Assembly: GCF_021605415.1 (NCBI RefSeq)
Contig: NZ_WKEQ01000042.1
Location: 1 to 46,363, forward strand
Origin: Pseudomonas syringae
Lineage (GTDB): Bacteria; Pseudomonadota; Gammaproteobacteria; Pseudomonadales; Pseudomonadaceae
Direction: 5' to 3'
Length of the DNA: 46,363 bases
Part shown: positions 26,521-35,310 of the stretch, piece by piece
Layout of the letters: each line of letters starts with the position of its first letter
Numbering within the stretch: the first letter of the stretch is position 1
Notes under the pieces: generated by a model
The model's database searches: none
What the model saw: the letters and a program-made list of their open reading frames with translations, nothing else
Told to the model about the DNA's origin: nothing
Translations under genes and position numbers: made by a program

Positions 26521-27372
26521 ATGTTTCCCGAAAGCTTTACTTTTTCCATCGCCGACTGGGTCAACGGTTGGGTCGATTCGCTGGTCACCAACTACGGTGA
26601 TGTGTTCCGCCAGATCTCCGACACGCTGTTGTGGGCCATCGTCAACCTTGAAGGCCTGCTGCGCGCTGCACCGTGGTGGCTGATGCTGGTAATCGTTGGC
26701 GCTGTGGCCTGGCACGCGACGCGCAAAGTGCTGACCACGGCAGTGATCGTCGGGTTGCTGTTCCTGGTCGGCGCCGTCGGCCTGTGGGACAAGTTGATGC
26801 AGACGTTGGCGCTGATGATGGTGGCGACGATCATTTCGGTGCTGATCGGCATTCCCCTGGGGATTCTTTCGGCGCGCAGCAATCGCCTGCGTTCGGTGCT
26901 GATGCCGCTGCTCGACATCATGCAAACCATGCCGAGTTTCGTGTACCTGATTCCGGTGCTGATGCTGTTCGGACTGGGCAAGGTGCCGGCGATTTTCGCC
27001 ACGGTGATCTACGCCGCGCCGCCGCTGATTCGCCTGACCGATCTGGGCATCCGCCAGGTCGACGGCGAAGTGATGGAAGCGATCAACGCATTCGGCGCCA
27101 ATCGCTGGCAGCAACTGTTCGGCGTGCAACTGCCGCTGGCCCTGCCGAGCATCATGGCCGGGATCAACCAGACCACCATGATGGCCCTGTCGATGGTGGT
27201 GATTGCCTCGATGATCGGTGCCCGTGGCTTGGGTGAAGACGTGCTGGTGGGCATTCAGACCCTCAACGTCGGACGCGGGCTTGAGGCCGGTCTGGCGATC
27301 GTGATTCTCGCAGTGGTCATCGACCGCATTACTCAGGCATACGGTCGTCCACGGCATGAGGTGAGCAAATGA
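26521..27372 (+). CDS. hutW: ABC transporter permease of the hut system
   Basis: 283 residues, inner-membrane subunit of the ProW/OpuAB type with about six to seven membrane helices. The coupling loop EAINAFGANRWQQLFGVQLPLALPSI fits the EAA motif that contacts the ATPase. The ATG at 26521 follows hutX by 85 bp, and the stop overlaps the hutV start (ATGA). Confidence 0.93.
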   Translation: MFPESFTFSIADWVNGWVDSLVTNYGDVFRQISDTLLWAIVNLEGLLRAAPWWLMLVIVGAVAWHATRKVLTTAVIVGLLFLVGAVGLWDKLMQTLALMMVATIISVLIGIPLGILSARSNRLRSVLMPLLDIMQTMPSFVYLIPVLMLFGLGKVPAIFATVIYAAPPLIRLTDLGIRQVDGEVMEAINAFGANRWQQLFGVQLPLALPSIMAGINQTTMMALSMVVIASMIGARGLGEDVLVGIQTLNVGRGLEAGLAIVILAVVIDRITQAYGRPRHEVSK

Positions 27373-28199
27373 GCAACGCAACCGTGAGCAAGATCGAAGT
27401 CAAAAACGTCTTCAAGATTTTCGGCAATCGTTCCAAGGATGCGCTGGCGATGGTTGGCCAGGGCAAGACCAAGGATCAGGTATTGAGCGAAACCGGTTGC
27501 GTGGTCGGGGTCAACGATTTGTCCCTGAGCATCGCCACCGGCGAAATCTTTGTGATCATGGGCCTGTCCGGTTCCGGCAAATCCACCCTGGTGCGCCATT
27601 TCAATCGTCTGATCGACCCGACCAGCGGCGCGATCCTGGTGGACGGCGTGGACATCCTGCAATACGACATGGACGCCTTGCGCGAATTTCGCCGGCACAA
27701 GATCAGCATGGTGTTCCAGAGCTTCGGCCTGCTGCCGCACAAGACCGTGCTCGACAACGTCGCCTACGGCCTGAAAGTGCGCGGCGAGACCAAGCAAATG
27801 TGCGCCGAGCGCGCGCTGCACTGGATCAACACCGTGGGCCTCAAAGGCTACGAAAACAAATACCCGCACCAACTCTCCGGCGGCATGCGTCAGCGTGTGG
27901 GTCTGGCTCGCGCCTTGGCGGCGGACACCGACATCATTTTGATGGACGAAGCGTTCAGTGCCCTTGATCCGCTGATCCGTGCGGAGATGCAGGATCAATT
28001 GCTGGAGCTGCAAAAGACGTTGCACAAGACCATCGTTTTCATCACCCACGACCTCGACGAGGCCGTGCGCATCGGCAACCGCATCGCGATCCTCAAGGAC
28101 GGCCGGTTGATTCAGGTCGGCACGCCACGGGAGATTTTGCATTCGCCGGCGGACGAGTACGTCGACCGGTTCGTGCAGCGGCGCGCGGCGGTGGTTTGA
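27369..28199 (+). CDS. hutV: ABC transporter ATP-binding subunit of the hut system
   Basis: 276 residues with Walker A GLSGSGKSTL, signature LSGGMRQRVGLARALA, Walker B ILMDEAFSALDP and switch His in VFITHDLDEA. The extra N-terminal stretch before Walker A (FGNRSKDALAMVGQGKTK) is typical of the betaine/ProV type; however the protein ends soon after the ATPase domain and lacks the CBS pair of ProV. Start overlaps hutW by 4 nt. Confidence 0.94.
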   Translation: MSNATVSKIEVKNVFKIFGNRSKDALAMVGQGKTKDQVLSETGCVVGVNDLSLSIATGEIFVIMGLSGSGKSTLVRHFNRLIDPTSGAILVDGVDILQYDMDALREFRRHKISMVFQSFGLLPHKTVLDNVAYGLKVRGETKQMCAERALHWINTVGLKGYENKYPHQLSGGMRQRVGLARALAADTDIILMDEAFSALDPLIRAEMQDQLLELQKTLHKTIVFITHDLDEAVRIGNRIAILKDGRLIQVGTPREILHSPADEYVDRFVQRRAAVV

Positions 28200-28227
28200 T
28201 ATGAGTTATGCAGTGCGTTGACTGGCC

Positions 28228-28360
28228 TCATCGCTGGCAAGCCAGCTCCCACAAGGATTGTGTGAACGCCAAAGACCTCTGTGGGAGCGGCAAGCCAGCT
28301 CCACAGAGATTGGGTGAGCAATGGAGCTCCCCAGTGGGAGCAGGCTTGCCAGCGATGGGG
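28228..28360. repeat. Triple REP cluster between hutV and the hutH paralogue
   Basis: Three REP units: 28228-28253 (inverted), 28279-28306 (a short, internally shortened palindrome GTGGGAGCGGCAAGCCAGCT CCACAG) and 28332-28360 (GTGGGAGCAGGCTTGCCAGC and on). The odd number suggests a doublet plus a decayed extra copy. It fills most of the 199-bp gap within the operon. Confidence 0.85.
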
Positions 28361-28398
28361 TCGGTACAGCTGCATCAATATTACGGTTGAGGTTTTAG

Positions 28399-29922
28399 AT
28401 GTCGAAGGCTGAAAAAATCGTTATCGCCGACGCCCCGTTGCGTTGGCAGGATGTGGTCGCCGTCGCCCGCCATGGCGCGCCGCTCGAATTGTCGAACAGC
28501 GCTTGGGCGCGCATCGACAATGCCCAGGCCATCGTTCAGCGCATCGTCGCCAGCGGCGAGCGCGCTTATGGCGTCAATACGGGCCTTGGCGCGCTGTGCA
28601 ACGTCTCGCTGCAAGACGAGCAACTCAGCCAGCTTTCGCGCAACACGCTGCTCAGCCACGCCTGTGGCGTCGGCGCGCCACTGCCCGACGAGCAGACCCG
28701 CGCCATTCTCTGCGCGGCGATCCTCAATTACAGCCAGGGCAAATCCGGAATTCACCGCCAAGTGGTGGAAGCGCTGCTGGCGTTGCTCAATCGCGGCATC
28801 ACCCCGCAGGTTCCCTCGCAAGGCTCGGTGGGCTATCTGACCCACATGGCTCACATCAGCATTGCGCTGATTGGCGTGGGCAACGTCAGCTATCGCGGGC
28901 AGATCGTTTCGGCGCAGCAAGCGCTGGCCGAAGAAGGCCTGCAACCGGTGCAACTCGGCGCGAAAGACGGGTTGTGCCTGGTCAACGGCACGCCGTGCAT
29001 GAGCGGTCTCAGTTGCCTGGCGATTGCCGACGCTAAGCGCCTGCTGCAATGGGCCGACGTGATCGGCGCCATGAGTTTTGAGGCCCAGCGCGGCCAGATC
29101 GCTGCGTTCGACGCCGAAATCATCGCGCTCAAACCGCACCCGGGCATGCAACAGGTGGGTTTCAACCTGCGTGCCTTGCTCGAGGGCAGTGAAGTGATTG
29201 CCGCAAGCAAAGGCATTCGCACCCAAGATGCCTTGAGCATCCGTTCAATTCCGCAAGTGCACGGCGCCGCCCGCGATCAACTGGCGCACGCAATCAAACA
29301 AGTGGAAACCGAACTCAACGGCTGCACTGACAACCCGTTGCTGCTGGGCACGCCGGACGATTTCCGCGTCATGTCGCAAGCCAACCCCCACGGGCAGTCG
29401 GTGGCGCTGGCAGCGGATTTGCTGGCCATCGCTATGGCCGAAATCGGCTCGATTGCCGAGCGCCGTCTGGATCGCCTGATCAACCCGCTCGTCAGCGGTT
29501 TGCCGGCGTTCCTCGTGGCCAATCCGGGCGTGAACTCCGGGATGATGATCGTGCAATACGTCGCCGCCTCGCTGTGTGCGGAGAACCGTCAACTGGCGCA
29601 ACCGGCGGTGCTCGACAACTATGTCACCTCGGGCTTGCAGGAAGACCATCTGAGCATGGGCACCAACGCCGCGCTGAAGCTGCACCGCGCGCTGGAAAAC
29701 TGCACGCAGATTCTTGCCATCGAGTACCTGCTCGCGGCCCAGGCTTTTGAATTCCTCAAAGAGCAACGCTTTGGCCACGGCACGAATACCGCGTGGCGAC
29801 TGCTGCGCGAGCGCGTTCCCGCCTATGACCAGGATCGCTGGCTGGCACCGGACATCGCCGTCGCCGCCAGCGTCCTGAAAGACCCGAATCTGCTGCACAA
29901 CGCTTTACCGAATCTGCACTGA
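28399..29922 (+). CDS. HAL/PAL-family ammonia-lyase homologue lacking the MIO tripeptide
   Basis: 507 residues colinear with histidine ammonia-lyase, with many family residues kept: AYGVNTGLG (Tyr), LLSHACGVG (His), LVNGTP (Asn), SIRSIPQVHGA (Arg), QEDHLSM (Glu). But where lyases have GSVG-ASG-DLAPLAH, this protein has GSVG-YLTHMAH at residues 142-152: the Ala-Ser-Gly that cyclises to the MIO electrophile is absent by an exact three-residue gap (bases 28833/28834) and the next Asp is Tyr. NFHAEP is changed to NPHGQS and the active-site Tyr of PYSLRC is lost (DALSIRS). It is therefore unlikely to deaminate histidine by the known mechanism. The reading frame is intact and has GAGG before ATG, so it looks maintained. 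Hut clusters of related strains carry a dispensable HutH1 here, and this may be it. Confidence 0.88.
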   Translation: MSKAEKIVIADAPLRWQDVVAVARHGAPLELSNSAWARIDNAQAIVQRIVASGERAYGVNTGLGALCNVSLQDEQLSQLSRNTLLSHACGVGAPLPDEQTRAILCAAILNYSQGKSGIHRQVVEALLALLNRGITPQVPSQGSVGYLTHMAHISIALIGVGNVSYRGQIVSAQQALAEEGLQPVQLGAKDGLCLVNGTPCMSGLSCLAIADAKRLLQWADVIGAMSFEAQRGQIAAFDAEIIALKPHPGMQQVGFNLRALLEGSEVIAASKGIRTQDALSIRSIPQVHGAARDQLAHAIKQVETELNGCTDNPLLLGTPDDFRVMSQANPHGQSVALAADLLAIAMAEIGSIAERRLDRLINPLVSGLPAFLVANPGVNSGMMIVQYVAASLCAENRQLAQPAVLDNYVTSGLQEDHLSMGTNAALKLHRALENCTQILAIEYLLAAQAFEFLKEQRFGHGTNTAWRLLRERVPAYDQDRWLAPDIAVAASVLKDPNLLHNALPNLH

Positions 29923-30036
29923 ACAACACCTGCCAGCGTGCCAAGGCGCGGATCGCCCACAAGGCGAAATGCGACGGATAACGGAGTGCTCCGGAGCGAC
30001 TGGCAAGCCAATAAAAACTCTCAAAAGGAGCACGAA

Positions 30037-31569
30037 ATGACTGCCTTGAATCTGATTCCCGGCCAATTGAGCCTGGCTCAATTGCGTGACATCTATCAGC
30101 ACCCGGTCACGCTGACTCTCGACCACAGCGCCTCGGCGCAGATCGAAGCCAGCGTCGCCTGTGTCGAACAGATCCTCGCCGAAAACCGTACCGCTTACGG
30201 CATCAACACCGGATTCGGTCTACTGGCCTCGACGCGTATTGCCAGCGAAGACCTGGAAAATCTCCAGCGCTCACTGGTGTTGTCCCACGCCGCCGGTGTC
30301 GGCGAGCCGATCAGCGATGCGCTGGTGCGCTTGGTGATGGTGCTCAAGGTCAACAGCCTCAGCCGTGGTTTTTCCGGCATCCGCCGCGTGGTGATTGATG
30401 CGCTGATTGCGCTGATCAATGCCGAGGTCTATCCGCACATTCCGCTGAAGGGTTCGGTGGGCGCATCCGGCGACCTCGCGCCGCTGGCGCACATGTCGCT
30501 GGTGCTGCTGGGCGAGGGCAAGGCGCGCTACAAGGGCGAATGGATGGAAGCGACCGAAGCGCTGAAAGTTGCTGGTCTGGCACCGCTGACACTGGCGGCG
30601 AAAGAAGGTCTGGCGCTGCTCAACGGTACGCAGGTATCCACCGCGTTTGCATTGCGCGGGTTGTTCGAAGGAGAAGATCTGTTTGCCGGAGCGCTGGCGC
30701 TGGGCGGTCTGACGGTTGAAGCGGTGCTGGGCTCGCGTTCGCCGTTTGACGCGCGCATTCATGCCGCTCGCGGGCAGAAAGGCCAGATTGACGCTGCTGC
30801 CGCGTATCGCGACTTGCTCGGTGAGCGCAGCGAAGTGTCCGAATCGCACCAGAACTGCGACAAGGTGCAGGATCCTTATTCTCTGCGTTGCCAGCCGCAA
30901 GTCATGGGCGCCTGCCTGACCCAGTTCCGCCAGGCCGCTGAAGTGCTGGCGGTCGAAGCCAACGCCGTGTCCGACAACCCGTTGGTGTTCGCGACGGAAG
31001 GCGATGTGATTTCGGGCGGTAACTTCCACGCCGAACCGGTGGCCATGGCGGCGGACAACATGGCCTTGGCCATCGCCGAAATCGGCTCGCTGAGCGAACG
31101 GCGTATCTCGCTGATGATGGACAAGCACATGTCGCAATTGCCGCCGTTTCTGGTGGCCAATGGCGGGGTGAACTCCGGGTTCATGATTGCCCAGGTGACC
31201 GCTGCGGCGCTCGCGAGCGAGAACAAGGCGCTGGCGCATCCGCATTCGGTGGATAGCCTGCCGACGTCGGCGAACCAGGAAGATCACGTATCGATGGCGC
31301 CCGCCGCTGGTAAACGCCTCTGGGAAATGGCCGAGAACACGCGCGGGATTCTCGCGGTGGAATGGTTGGCGGCGGCGCAAGGGCTGGATTTGCGCAACGG
31401 TCTGAAGACCTCGGCGAAGCTGGAAACGGCGCGGGCGATTCTGCGTAAAGAAGTGGCGTTCTATGAGAAGGATCGCTTCTTTGCGCCGGACATTATTGCG
31501 GCGACTGAATTGCTGGCGTCGCGGTGTTTGACTGACCTGATTCCGGCGAAGCTTTTGCCTAGCCTGTAA
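30037..31569 (+). CDS. hutH: Histidine ammonia-lyase
   Basis: Removes ammonia from L-histidine to give trans-urocanate, the first step. 510 residues from ATG 30037 (AAAAGGAG upstream). The MIO motif GSVGASGDLAPLAHMSL is intact, with Ala-Ser-Gly at about 143-145, plus YGINTGFG, LLNGTQVST, DPYSLRCQPQVMG, GGNFHAEPVAMAAD and QEDHVSM. The frame extends upstream to 29938 but that part is not conserved. It follows the MIO-less paralogue by 114 bp, which contain only the leader. Confidence 0.98.
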   Translation: MTALNLIPGQLSLAQLRDIYQHPVTLTLDHSASAQIEASVACVEQILAENRTAYGINTGFGLLASTRIASEDLENLQRSLVLSHAAGVGEPISDALVRLVMVLKVNSLSRGFSGIRRVVIDALIALINAEVYPHIPLKGSVGASGDLAPLAHMSLVLLGEGKARYKGEWMEATEALKVAGLAPLTLAAKEGLALLNGTQVSTAFALRGLFEGEDLFAGALALGGLTVEAVLGSRSPFDARIHAARGQKGQIDAAAAYRDLLGERSEVSESHQNCDKVQDPYSLRCQPQVMGACLTQFRQAAEVLAVEANAVSDNPLVFATEGDVISGGNFHAEPVAMAADNMALAIAEIGSLSERRISLMMDKHMSQLPPFLVANGGVNSGFMIAQVTAAALASENKALAHPHSVDSLPTSANQEDHVSMAPAAGKRLWEMAENTRGILAVEWLAAAQGLDLRNGLKTSAKLETARAILRKEVAFYEKDRFFAPDIIAATELLASRCLTDLIPAKLLPSL

Positions 31570-31576
31570 AGGCCCC

Positions 31577-31640
31577 TTCGCTGGCAAGCCAGCTCCCACA
31601 GGTACAGCGTTGCTCCCTGTGGGAGCTGGCTTGCCAGCGA
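31577..31640. repeat. REP doublet between hutH and hutI
   Basis: Arms at 31577-31602 (TTCGCTGGCAAGCCAGCTCC and on) and 31616-31640 with a spacer of only 13 bp, the tightest doublet in the window, giving one continuous hairpin of about 25 bp in the operon mRNA. Confidence 0.9.
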
Positions 31641-31669
31641 TATGATTTTGAACAAGACGAGGACTTGGG

Positions 31670-32875
31670 ATGAAAACCCTCTGGCAACACTGCCACGTCG
31701 CAACCATGGCGCAGGGTGTCTATTCGATCATCGAAGACGCCGCCATCGTCACCTCGGGCGCGCACATCGAGTGGATCGGCCCGCGGGCTGAACTGCCGGC
31801 CGGCGAATACCCGACGGTCAACGATCTGCAAGGCGCGTGGGTCACCCCCGGCCTGATCGATTGCCACACCCACACCGTGTTCGGCGGCAACCGCAGCGGC
31901 GAATTTGAAAAGCGCCTGCAAGGCGTCAGCTACGCCGAAATCGCAGCGGCCGGCGGCGGCATCGCCAGCACCGTGCGCGCTACCCGCGAAGCCTCGGAAG
32001 ATGAGTTGTTCGCTAGCGCTGCCAAACGCTTGAAAAGCCTGATTCGCGATGGCGTGACTACGGTTGAAATGAAATCCGGCTACGGCCTCGATCTGGCCAA
32101 TGAACGCAAGACCCTGCGGGTCATCCGTCGTCTCGCCGCCGAGCTGCCGATCAGCGTGCGCAGCACCTGCCTCGCTGCTCACGCGTTGCCGCCGGAGTAC
32201 AAGGGTCGCGCCGACGACTACATCGAGCACATCTGCGCCGAGATGCTTCCGGCGCTCGCCGCCGAAGGGCTGGTTGATGCCGTGGACGCGTTCTGCGAAT
32301 ACCTGGCGTTCTCGCCGGAGCAGGTCGAGCGCGTGTTCATCGCCGCGCAGAAACTCGGCTTGCCGGTGAAGCTGCACGCCGAGCAACTGTCGTCGCTGCA
32401 TGGCTCTAGCTTGGCCGCGCGCTACCACGCGCTGTCGGCCGATCACCTGGAATTCATGACTGAGGAAGACGCCATCGCCATGGCCGCTTCCGACACTGTC
32501 GCGGTGCTGTTGCCGGGGGCGTTTTACTTCCTGCGCGAAACCCAATTGCCGCCGATGGACGCCCTGCGCAAACACGGCGTGAAGATCGCTATCGCCACGG
32601 ATCTTAACCCCGGCACTTCGCCGGCGCTGTCGTTGCGCCTAATGCTCAACATGGCCTGCACCTGCTTGCGCATGACCCCGGAAGAAGCCATCGCCGGCGC
32701 CACGATTCATGCCGCGCAAGCATTGGGCATGGCCGACACTCACGGTTCGCTGGAAGTTGGCAAGGTTGCTGACTTTGTCGCCTGGCACATTGATCGGCCG
32801 GCGGATCTGGCGTACTGGCTGGGCGGCGATCTGGACAAACGCGTCGTGCGTCACGGCGTCGAAACGAATCTGTAG
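31670..32875 (+). CDS. hutI: Imidazolonepropionase
   Basis: Hydrolyses 4-imidazolone-5-propionate to N-formimino-L-glutamate, third step. 401-residue amidohydrolase with the metal-binding HTH in LIDCHTHTVFGG (about residues 66-68), EMKSGYGLD, KLHAEQLSS and ATDLNPGTSPALSL. Ends 10 bp before hutG, with hutG's ribosome-binding site straddling its stop. Confidence 0.97.
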   Translation: MKTLWQHCHVATMAQGVYSIIEDAAIVTSGAHIEWIGPRAELPAGEYPTVNDLQGAWVTPGLIDCHTHTVFGGNRSGEFEKRLQGVSYAEIAAAGGGIASTVRATREASEDELFASAAKRLKSLIRDGVTTVEMKSGYGLDLANERKTLRVIRRLAAELPISVRSTCLAAHALPPEYKGRADDYIEHICAEMLPALAAEGLVDAVDAFCEYLAFSPEQVERVFIAAQKLGLPVKLHAEQLSSLHGSSLAARYHALSADHLEFMTEEDAIAMAASDTVAVLLPGAFYFLRETQLPPMDALRKHGVKIAIATDLNPGTSPALSLRLMLNMACTCLRMTPEEAIAGATIHAAQALGMADTHGSLEVGKVADFVAWHIDRPADLAYWLGGDLDKRVVRHGVETNL

Positions 32876-32885
32876 GAGAGCGGTT

Positions 32886-33689
32886 GTGGATAAGGTTCTG
32901 AATTTCAAACAAGGTCGCGTGCCGCTGCTGATCAGCATGCCCCACGCCGGACTGCGCCTGACGCCGACGGTAGAGAAAGGCCTGATCGCCGATGCGAAAA
33001 GCCTGCCGGACACCGACTGGCACATTCCGCAGCTGTACGATTTCGCCGAGGCACTGGGCGCCAGCACGTTGGCTGCCGAATACTCACGGTTCGTCATTGA
33101 CCTGAACCGGCCGTCCGACGACAAGCCTTTATACGTAGGCGCTACCACCGGTCTGTATCCGGCGACGCTGTTCGACGGCATCCCGCTATTCCGCGAAGGA
33201 CTGGAGCCTTCGAAAGAAGAACGCGCGACGTATCTTGAGCAAATCTGGACGCCGTATCACCGTACCCTGCAAGACGAACTGGCGCGACTGAAGGCCGAGT
33301 TCGGTTACGCGCTGCTGTTCGACGCGCACTCGATCCGCTCCATCATCCCGCACCTGTTCGAAGGCAAACTGCCGGACTTCAACCTCGGCACTTTCAACGG
33401 CGCCAGTTGCGATCCGCAGTTGGCCTCGCAGCTTGAAGCGATTTGCGCGCAGCACGGCGATTACAGCCATGTGCTCAACGGTCGTTTCAAGGGCGGCCAC
33501 ATCACCCGGCATTACGGGAACCCGGCCGGGGACATCCACGCCGTGCAACTGGAGCTGGGCCAGTGCACCTACATGGAAGAGTTCGAACCGTTCCGCTACC
33601 GCGCAGATCTGGCCGAACCCACGCAGGTTGTACTGAAAGAGCTGCTGCAAGGCTTCCTCGCCTGGGGCGATAAACACTACAACGCCTAA
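32886..33689 (+). CDS. hutG: N-formylglutamate amidohydrolase (deformylase)
   Basis: Splits N-formyl-L-glutamate into glutamate and formate, last step of the HutF/HutG branch. 267 residues from GTG 32886 (VDKVLNFKQGRVPLLISMPH), supported by AGGAGA upstream; a longer frame to 32709 overlaps hutI and is not conserved. Blocks: SMPHAGLRL, FVIDLNRPSDD, FDAHSIRSIIP and GGHITRHYGNP, containing the likely zinc ligands. Followed by a perfect inverted repeat that may end the operon. Confidence 0.96.
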   Translation: MDKVLNFKQGRVPLLISMPHAGLRLTPTVEKGLIADAKSLPDTDWHIPQLYDFAEALGASTLAAEYSRFVIDLNRPSDDKPLYVGATTGLYPATLFDGIPLFREGLEPSKEERATYLEQIWTPYHRTLQDELARLKAEFGYALLFDAHSIRSIIPHLFEGKLPDFNLGTFNGASCDPQLASQLEAICAQHGDYSHVLNGRFKGGHITRHYGNPAGDIHAVQLELGQCTYMEEFEPFRYRADLAEPTQVVLKELLQGFLAWGDKHYNA

Positions 33690-33701
33690 ACACTCTCCAC
33701 G

Positions 33702-33780
33702 TGTAGGAGCTGCCGAAGGCTGCGATCTTTTGATCTTCTAAAACAAAAGCAAAAGATCGCAGCCTTCGGCAGCTCCTACA
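33702..33780. repeat. AGCCTTCGGCAGC inverted repeat after hutG
   Basis: Perfect 31-bp arms at 33702-33732 and 33750-33780 (TGTAGGAGCTGCCGAAGGCT and on) with a 17-bp loop. It is the most regular copy of this family and, lying 13 bp after hutG, may stop or protect the end of the hut transcript. A short T-run inside (GATCTTTTGATC) is not in the usual terminator place. Confidence 0.9.
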
Positions 33781-33904
33781 CAGGGCTCGCTCGTTGCCGC
33801 TTGCTCTGGGGCATGCTCATTGACGTAAATCGGGTTTATGATGCCGGACGGCAGAATAATAGACGTCCCCCCTGGGATGACCTCGACCCCATACGGAGCA
33901 CGCA

Positions 33905-34876
33905 ATGCAGACATTGTTTCCGCAGATCAAACCCCACGCCCGGCACGATCTGGCTGTCGATGACACCCACACGCTGTATGTCGACGAAAGCGGTTCGCCG
34001 GAAGGCCTGCCGGTGGTGTTCATCCACGGTGGCCCGGGCGCCGGATGCGATGCACAGAGTCGTCGTTATTTTGATCCCAACCTCTACCGAATCGTTACTT
34101 TCGACCAGCGCGGTTGCGGCCGCTCCACGCCGCACGCCAGCCTGGAAAACAACACCACCTGGGACTTGGTCGCCGACCTTGAGCGCATCCGCAAGCATCT
34201 GGGCATCGACAAATGGGTGCTGTTCGGCGGCTCCTGGGGGTCGACCCTGGCGCTGGCCTACGCGCAAACCCATCCGGAGCGCGTACACGGTCTGATCGTG
34301 CGCGGGATCTTTCTCTGCCGTCCGCAAGAAATCGAGTGGTTCTACCAGACCGGCGCCAGCCGTCTGTTTCCCGATTACTGGCAGGACTACATCGCGCCGA
34401 TTCCGCTGGACGAGCGTGACGACCTGCTCGGCGCGTTCCACAAGCGCCTGACCGGCAACGATCAGATCGCCCAGATGCACGCGGCCAAGGCCTGGTCTAC
34501 GTGGGAAGGGCGCACCGCGACCCTGCGTCCGAACCCGCTTGTAGTCGATCGATTCTCCGAGCCGCAGCGTGCGTTGTCGATTGCGCGGATCGAATGCCAT
34601 TACTTCACCAACAACGCCTTCCTTGAGCCGAACCAGTTGATCCGCGACATGGGCAAGATCGCCCATCTGCCCGGCGTGATCATCCATGGTCGCTACGACG
34701 TGATCTGCCCATTGGATAACGCCTGGGAACTGCACCAGAACTGGCCGAACAGCGAACTTCAGGTGATTCGCGACGCAGGCCACGCGGCCTCCGAGCCGGG
34801 CATCACCGATGCACTGGTGCGCGCGGCGAGCAACATGGCGCGCCGGCTGCTTGACCTGCCGCCGGAAGACGCATGA
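33905..34876 (+). CDS. pip: Proline iminopeptidase
   Basis: Releases N-terminal proline from peptides; cytoplasmic alpha/beta hydrolase. 323 residues. FIHGGPGAGCDAQSRRYFDP is the oxyanion-hole region, LFGGSWGSTLALAYAQTHPE carries the nucleophile Ser at about residue 110, and GRYDVICP and DAGHAASE hold the catalytic Asp and His. Overlaps dtd by 4 nt (ATGA), an operon seen widely in Pseudomonas. Confidence 0.96.
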   Translation: MQTLFPQIKPHARHDLAVDDTHTLYVDESGSPEGLPVVFIHGGPGAGCDAQSRRYFDPNLYRIVTFDQRGCGRSTPHASLENNTTWDLVADLERIRKHLGIDKWVLFGGSWGSTLALAYAQTHPERVHGLIVRGIFLCRPQEIEWFYQTGASRLFPDYWQDYIAPIPLDERDDLLGAFHKRLTGNDQIAQMHAAKAWSTWEGRTATLRPNPLVVDRFSEPQRALSIARIECHYFTNNAFLEPNQLIRDMGKIAHLPGVIIHGRYDVICPLDNAWELHQNWPNSELQVIRDAGHAASEPGITDALVRAASNMARRLLDLPPEDA

Positions 34877-35310
34877 AGGGGCTTCTTCAACGCGTCAGCG
34901 CAGCGCGGGTTGAAGTGGCGGGAGAGGTGGTCGGTGCGGTGGATCAAGGGTTGCTGGTGCTGGTAGCGATCGAGCCCGACGATACGCGTATCAGCGCCGA
35001 CAAACTTCTACATAAGCTGCTTAACTATCGGGTGTTCAGCGACGCCGAGGGCAAGATGAATCTGTCCTTGGCGGATGTCGGTGGCGGGTTGCTGCTGGTC
35101 TCTCAGTTCACCCTCGCCGCCGACACCAAAAGCGGGTTGCGACCGAGCTTTTCCACGGCGGCACCTCCGGCGCTTGGCGAAGAACTGTTCGACTATCTAT
35201 CAGGCAAGGCGAAACAGGTGCATGGCACTGTGGCATCAGGTAGATTCGGCGCGGATATGCAGGTGCATTTGGTCAATGATGGCCCTGTGACGTTCCTGTT
35301 ACAGACTTGA
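34873..35310 (+). CDS. dtd: D-aminoacyl-tRNA deacylase
   Basis: Cleaves D-amino acids (and mischarged glycine) from tRNA, a proofreading role in translation. 145 residues, the usual length, with LLLVSQFTLAADTKSG (active region) and the C-terminal VNDGPVTF carrying the conserved Gly-Pro. Coupled to pip. Confidence 0.96.
   Translation: MKGLLQRVSAARVEVAGEVVGAVDQGLLVLVAIEPDDTRISADKLLHKLLNYRVFSDAEGKMNLSLADVGGGLLLVSQFTLAADTKSGLRPSFSTAAPPALGEELFDYLSGKAKQVHGTVASGRFGADMQVHLVNDGPVTFLLQT

Noticed and set aside
33816..33840. TTGACGTAAATCGG before pip as an FNR/Anr site or -35 box
   Set aside because: Only one half matches an Anr box, and no -10 lies at a suitable distance.
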